A stretch of DNA of 37,176 bases from DP-36 sp036004365 (lineage in GTDB: Bacteria; Desulfobacterota; Binatia; UBA9968). Position 1 is the first letter of the stretch; the number at the start of each line of letters is the position of its first letter. A program made the translations under genes and the position numbers. Under the pieces are notes generated by a model. It searched no databases, was not told the origin of the DNA, and saw only the letters and a program-made list of their open reading frames with translations. Location: assembly GCA_036004365.1 (NCBI GenBank), contig DASYRN010000090.1, positions 1-37,176 on the forward strand, written 5' to 3'. Shown piece by piece: positions 33,463 to 37,176 of the stretch.

Positions 33463-33682
33463 TAACGCAACTATGGGTTTTCACAGGAAATCTATGCATC
33501 TGCGCTTCACAATTAAAAGAAGTTTCTGACAAAAAGGTACTATAGCTACGGCTATCGACTTGCAAACGATCCCAACTCGCTTCAGTACATGCGCGTTTTA
33601 AGTAAACAACTAGTATTTTATTATATATAGAAAAAGTTTGTCTGTTCCAGTCTAAAAGAAGGAAATAACAGGTGAGCAATCC

Positions 33683-35410
33683 ATGAAATCATTGCGTGAT
33701 CATTTGGATTTACGACTTATCGTCTTCATCCCGGTGATTTTCATCCTTGTCTCCCTTGCCGTAGGCCTGATGGCCACGGCTCTGACCCAAGTGGCCCTTC
33801 GACCCCCACCACCAAATTCCAAAAGTCTTCTGATCTTACACGCCTGGATTGTAGGATCCTCTCTGCTGGCCGGTCTTTTAGGAGCGTACTTGGCCCACCG
33901 TATTACCAAGCCTGTAAGGAGGGCTATCTCTGAAGCAAGAAAGATGATTCAGTACGCCGAAGCTGATCCCGGCCCGATCAAGGCGGCTAACGAAGTAGGC
34001 GCGCTTTCAACGTTATTTGAAAGGGCTCTTGTCTCTTTCGTGGAACTCGTTCAGGCAAGGGAAATGCTCGACAGCGTCAATGAAGGAATCATCGCTGTCG
34101 ACAAAGAGGAGAAGATAGCAGGCATCAACTTAAAAGCACAAGAGATCCTCGGAATCTCTTTATCGGAAGCGCGCCACAAAAGTGTCCGTGATCTTATGGA
34201 TTCATCAAACACGGACGGGGTTCTGCTGCGCATGATTCAGAGCGTGCTGCGCGAGGGAGAAGAGAGAGTCCATAACCATGTTTCCTTTGTCTCTCCTTCG
34301 GGAAGGGAAACCCCCCTTTCCATCAAAATTTCGCCCTTGCGGCTCAAGGCAATACCGCAAGATCTTCTCGGCGTGGTTCTAACCTTCAAGGAACAAGCAA
34401 TCAAGTTTCCAGAGTTGCAGGATATCATAGGCCAAAGCGAGCCTTTGAAGGAACTCTTGAACTTGGTTGTGAAAGTGGCCCCGACCGACTCCACGGTTCT
34501 CCTGCTTGGAGAGAGCGGCACAGGCAAAGAACTTATAGCCAATGCCATTCACCGCCTCAGCCGGCGCAAGGATAGGCCGTTCGTCAGGCTCAATTGCGCG
34601 GCGATTCCGGAGACACTTTTGGAAAGCGAACTCTTTGGCCATGAAAAAGGAGCTTTTACGGGGGCAGACTCGAGAAAATCTGGCCAATTTGAGTTGGCAG
34701 ATGCAGGGACAATCTTCTTCGACGAAATCGCCGACATGGCGCTTTCTACTCAAGCTAAGATTCTTCGCGTCCTACAGCAAAAAGAGTTCACCCCGGTAGG
34801 CGGAAGCGAGGCGAGGCAAGCGAACGTGAGAATTATAGCAGCTAGCAACCAGGATCTGGTCCAGCAGATGCTCGAGGGACGATTTCGGGAAGATCTATTT
34901 TATCGGCTGAATGTCGTGACGATTACCATCCCGCCGCTGAGGGAGCGGAAAACAGACATCCCATTCTTGGCGGATCACTTCTTGGAAAGATCGGCCCAAA
35001 AGACCGGCAGCCCGCCCAAGTTTCTATCACGCAGCGCTCTCGATTGCCTCATGGCGCACTCCTGGCCAGGCAATGTGAGAGAATTGGAAAACACCTTAGA
35101 AAGAGCCTTCCTACTCTGCGAGGGCACCGTCGTAGAAACCGAAGCTCTTCCCATACCAAAGAACTCTACCCCCAACATAGGACACGATGAAACCGAAAAG
35201 GAATCGACCGAGACAAAGCTTTCACTGAATCAAACCCTTGAGTCAGTGGAGAAAGGACTCATTCTTGAGGCGCTGAAAAAGAGCCATGGGATTCAAGTTG
35301 AGGCCGCCAAGCTATTAGGTCTGAGCCATAAAAACCTTTGGCACAAGATCAAAAAACACAAAATCGATGTAAGTGAACTGAGACATACCGGCGCACCAAG
35401 TCTACAATAA
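33683..35410 (+). CDS. Membrane-anchored sigma-54 enhancer-binding protein (TM-HAMP-PAS-AAA+-Fis)
   Basis: 575 residues. Two transmembrane segments (about 11-33 and 48-70) flank a short, Pro-rich periplasmic loop of about 15 residues. A HAMP-like region follows (about 70-122), then a PAS domain (about 125-235). The AAA+ domain (about 250-480) has Walker A GESGTGKE (about 276-283), the sigma-54-contacting loop GAFTGA (about 323-328) and the Asp box FFDEIADM. A Fis-type helix-turn-helix ends the protein (about 525-568: AAKLLGLSHKNLWHKIKKH). There is no receiver domain and no partner kinase nearby, so it probably senses a membrane or cytoplasmic signal itself. It is divergent from the msh operon and precedes the prepilins. 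The start has GGTGAG upstream. Confidence 0.9.
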   Translation: MKSLRDHLDLRLIVFIPVIFILVSLAVGLMATALTQVALRPPPPNSKSLLILHAWIVGSSLLAGLLGAYLAHRITKPVRRAISEARKMIQYAEADPGPIKAANEVGALSTLFERALVSFVELVQAREMLDSVNEGIIAVDKEEKIAGINLKAQEILGISLSEARHKSVRDLMDSSNTDGVLLRMIQSVLREGEERVHNHVSFVSPSGRETPLSIKISPLRLKAIPQDLLGVVLTFKEQAIKFPELQDIIGQSEPLKELLNLVVKVAPTDSTVLLLGESGTGKELIANAIHRLSRRKDRPFVRLNCAAIPETLLESELFGHEKGAFTGADSRKSGQFELADAGTIFFDEIADMALSTQAKILRVLQQKEFTPVGGSEARQANVRIIAASNQDLVQQMLEGRFREDLFYRLNVVTITIPPLRERKTDIPFLADHFLERSAQKTGSPPKFLSRSALDCLMAHSWPGNVRELENTLERAFLLCEGTVVETEALPIPKNSTPNIGHDETEKESTETKLSLNQTLESVEKGLILEALKKSHGIQVEAAKLLGLSHKNLWHKIKKHKIDVSELRHTGAPSLQ

Positions 35411-35431
35411 TGTTACTCTTATCGTCCAAAA

Positions 35432-35446
35432 TCTAAGAATCTTAGA
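35432..35446. promoter_or_regulatory. Perfect 15-bp palindrome, candidate enhancer site
   Basis: TCTAAGAATCTTAGA is a perfect 7-1-7 palindrome whose centre is about 121 bp upstream of the sigma-54 promoter at 35560, a normal distance for an enhancer-binding protein site. It is followed by CTTTTCTC and could instead serve as a weak terminator for the regulator gene, whose stop is 24 bp upstream. Confidence 0.45.
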
Positions 35447-35559
35447 CTTTTCTCAATAGGTTTTTTGCCTCACCTCAAGATCCGTCTTAGTACACAAGCA
35501 GCTGTTTTCTCTATCAATTTAGAACACTCCGGCTCGGAATCTCATTTCAAAGTGTATGC

Positions 35560-35575
35560 TGGCATAGGGGTTGCT
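35560..35575 (+). promoter_or_regulatory. Sigma-54 promoter of the prepilin genes
   Basis: TGGCATAGGGGTTGCT matches the known -24/-12 consensus TGGCAY-N5-TTGCW throughout, with GG and GC 10 bp apart. Transcription would start near 35586, about 37 nt before the ATG at 35623, which has AAGGAG in front. The activator gene lies just upstream. Confidence 0.82.
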
Positions 35576-35622
35576 CATTCCAGGGCCAACAATCAACTCG
35601 TAGTAAACAAAAGGAGCAAAAC

Positions 35623-36267
35623 ATGGACTCAAAGCAGGTAACCACCAACGGAGTATCAAGACTGAGATCCGGAGGGTTTACGCTGATAGAGATCATCGTC
35701 ATCTTGGCGGTTATTTCAGTACTAGTGGCCTTTCTCACCCCATCGGTCCTTAAGTACATTGCTGATGCACAATCAGCCAGAGCACAATCGGATATCAAGA
35801 CACTCCAGGCAGTCGTTAATGATCTGATCAAAGATACGGGGCAATATCCGGGAGCCATGATGCCGGCCACCAAGACCTTTCTTTGCGGACCGGGGAATAT
35901 CGCGACTGCCGGAGCTACTGGGTGGGCGGCAAGTGCCACTCCTTGCACGACCGGGAGTGGCGTTTTCGCTTCACCAAACAGCTTAGCGAACCATTTGGTT
36001 AGCAATGACCCCAGCGAAGAAGGAACAGTTGGTGGGGCAGGTGACTACCGAACAACGGGCAACTTTAGATGGAAAGGACCCTATGCCCAGGGTGTCAATA
36101 CGGATCCTTGGGGGAACGCCTATGAAATTAATGTGACAACCTTGGTTGGTGGTAATACATCCCCAACCTGGATCATCTCTGCCGGTCCCAACGGGACTTT
36201 CGAAACAGCCACTACAGCCACATCTATTGCCAGCACGAGTGATGATATAGGGCTAAGAATAAAATGA
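35623..36267 (+). CDS. GspG-like prepilin 1
   Basis: 214 residues. The class III signal is a leader ending RSGG, then FTLIEIIVILAVISVLVAFL, with cleavage expected between Gly and Phe (after about residue 18) and the conserved Glu at +5. The globular part carries the GspG-type motifs DPWGNAYEINV and ISAGPNGTFET, which in GspG bind calcium. It is larger than classical GspG (about 145 residues) because of an insertion near 85-140. It is probably a main pilin or pseudopilin. The AAGGAG Shine-Dalgarno is strong and a sigma-54 promoter lies upstream. Confidence 0.88.
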   Translation: MDSKQVTTNGVSRLRSGGFTLIEIIVILAVISVLVAFLTPSVLKYIADAQSARAQSDIKTLQAVVNDLIKDTGQYPGAMMPATKTFLCGPGNIATAGATGWAASATPCTTGSGVFASPNSLANHLVSNDPSEEGTVGGAGDYRTTGNFRWKGPYAQGVNTDPWGNAYEINVTTLVGGNTSPTWIISAGPNGTFETATTATSIASTSDDIGLRIK

Positions 36268-36320
36268 GCCAGCTAGGCTTTACTCTCGTGTAAGCCGCCA
36301 AATCAAGAAGGGATGCTGAT

Positions 36321-37013
36321 ATGAAAGCAAAAAAACATGGACAGCAAGAAGGCTTTACTTTGATTGAAATGATTTTTGTTCTGGCCATCGTTCTTACGTT
36401 GGTCGCGATATTTACTCCTCTGGCGATGGATAAATTGTCTCAATCAAAAACCGCGAAGGCGCAAGCAGATATCGACGCACTCGCTGCAGCGCTCACCAAC
36501 TTTTTCGCCAACGTGGGCAATTTCCCTTCATGTGATGGGGCCGATTGCGATCCCCTGAACGACGCGGGCAACAACTTGAGATTTCTAGCCGTAGCCACAG
36601 GATCTGGTAACCCAACCTCTGAACTGCCTAGTGAAACCCTTTGGACCCTCGCCGGTGATATGTCAGGCACCGCGGCAAGAAACAACGCCTTTAATCATCT
36701 TGCGGTAAACGACCCGAATGCGAACACCACAACAGATGAGGCTAACGTAGATTATCGCGCATGGAGGGGACCCCATATAAGCAAGTTAGGACCAGATCCG
36801 TGGGGGCGCGCTTACATCATCCACGTCGGTGCCATGCAAAGAAATGGATGCCCAGTCGGCTCCACCGGTGCCCCACCGGCTTGTACAGCGCCTGCCGCCG
36901 GAGCCAGAGGCTGGATTCTTTCCGCAGGACCCGATGGAAACCTCGATACCGGTCCGACTGCGACGCAGCTTGTCGGTGACGACATCGGCTACATTTTCTG
37001 CACGAACTGCTAA
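36321..37013 (+). CDS. GspG-like prepilin 2
   Basis: 230 residues. A short leader ends QQEG, followed by FTLIEMIFVLAIVLTLVAIF with Glu at +5. The C-terminal half has DPWGRAYIIHV and ILSAGPDGNLDT. It is homologous to prepilin 1 along the whole length but has extra Cys residues (CDGADC near 72-77, CP and AC near 180-190, and a C-terminal FCTNC), suggesting disulfide-stabilised loops. It follows prepilin 1 after 53 bp and ends before a strong terminator, so both are probably one transcript. Confidence 0.88.
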   Translation: MKAKKHGQQEGFTLIEMIFVLAIVLTLVAIFTPLAMDKLSQSKTAKAQADIDALAAALTNFFANVGNFPSCDGADCDPLNDAGNNLRFLAVATGSGNPTSELPSETLWTLAGDMSGTAARNNAFNHLAVNDPNANTTTDEANVDYRAWRGPHISKLGPDPWGRAYIIHVGAMQRNGCPVGSTGAPPACTAPAAGARGWILSAGPDGNLDTGPTATQLVGDDIGYIFCTNC

Positions 37014-37034
37014 GCTTAGACTATAGACACACAC

Positions 37035-37064
37035 AAAAAGGGGCGCTGAAAAGCGCCCCTTTTT
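37035..37064 (+). terminator. Bidirectional intrinsic terminator after the prepilins
   Basis: GGGGCGCT (37040-37047), a GAAA loop and AGCGCCCC (37052-37059) form a perfect 8-bp stem flanked by A5 on the left and T5 on the right. It can stop transcription from either side. Confidence 0.92.
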
Positions 37065-37176
37065 ATTTGGGCTTCTTGAGAGTCATCCTTCGATGAATTC
37101 TCTAGCTGGGTTAGGAGAATTTCTTAACGATGTTAAAGAACCTACGGGGTGAACTGAACGGTGGAAGGGCCACCCG
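37065..37176. other. Right edge, no gene resolved
   Basis: These 112 bp hold open minus-strand frames entering from the edge. One ends at a stop at 37113-37111 and reads as a short basic C-terminus (SSPRRFFNIVKKFS); another ends near 37144 (STVQFTP). A plus-strand ATG at 37130 is open to the edge. A gene converging on the terminator is plausible but cannot be chosen. Confidence 0.2.

Noticed and set aside
33416..33679. 87-codon minus-strand frame between mshE and the regulator
   Set aside because: Composition is that of an AT-rich spacer, no family is recognisable, and it overlaps the sigma-54 promoter.
1..37176. Mobile elements, phage genes or integrases
   Set aside because: No transposase, integrase or terminal inverted repeats were seen, and the single tRNA gene shows no adjacent integrase or obvious duplicated end.

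Overview
The window looks like a chromosomal segment of a Gram-negative (two-membrane) bacterium of moderate GC content. Mla-type lipid transport genes, a PBP1b-type synthase, a family 9 (heptosyltransferase-like) glycosyltransferase and an outer-membrane secretin all point to an outer membrane. A CarD-family regulator, a DUF1844 protein, a B12-dependent ribonucleotide reductase and a membrane-bound sigma-54 activator would fit a lineage such as Desulfobacterota/deltaproteobacteria, Nitrospirota or Methylomirabilota. The sequence alone does not fix the phylum.

Layout, left (1-12.8 kb). The 5' part of nrdJ (minus strand) runs off the left edge, behind a promoter that carries a pair of NrdR boxes. 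A DUF721/DciA gene faces a TrmN6-like methyltransferase. An mlaE-mlaF-mlaD operon follows, ending in a 43-residue ORF coupled to mlaD. Next come lhgO, a gamma-carbonic-anhydrase-like gene and a gamma-glutamylcyclotransferase-like gene. They converge on a minus-strand run of pbp1b, a TPR lipoprotein, tsaD, rsmA and mutM.

Layout, middle (12.8-23.2 kb). Minus-strand DUF1844-htrA and htpX each end in a clear intrinsic terminator. A family 9 glycosyltransferase is divergent from a cysK-larE pair. ispD lies directly behind the terminator of carD, and carD has a recognisable promoter and operator-like palindrome. A ferredoxin/membrane/HSP20-like fusion overlaps rimI. A tRNA-Cys and a DedA gene follow on the plus strand.

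Layout, right (23.2-37.2 kb). This is the most distinctive region: an MSHA-like type IV pilus assembly operon on the minus strand in the order E-G-I-J-K-L-M-N, with a glutaredoxin gene at its end. Divergent from it is a gene for a membrane-anchored sigma-54 enhancer-binding protein (2 TM, HAMP, PAS, AAA+, Fis). Two tandem GspG-like prepilin genes follow and end at a strong hairpin terminator. Near-consensus sigma-54 promoters (GG-N10-GC) lie upstream of the first prepilin and, on the opposite strand, upstream of the assembly operon. The simplest reading is a self-contained, sigma-54-controlled pilus or pseudopilus locus in which the membrane regulator senses an envelope signal and drives both machine and pilin genes. 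No prepilin peptidase, PilT or minor pilins are visible in the window.
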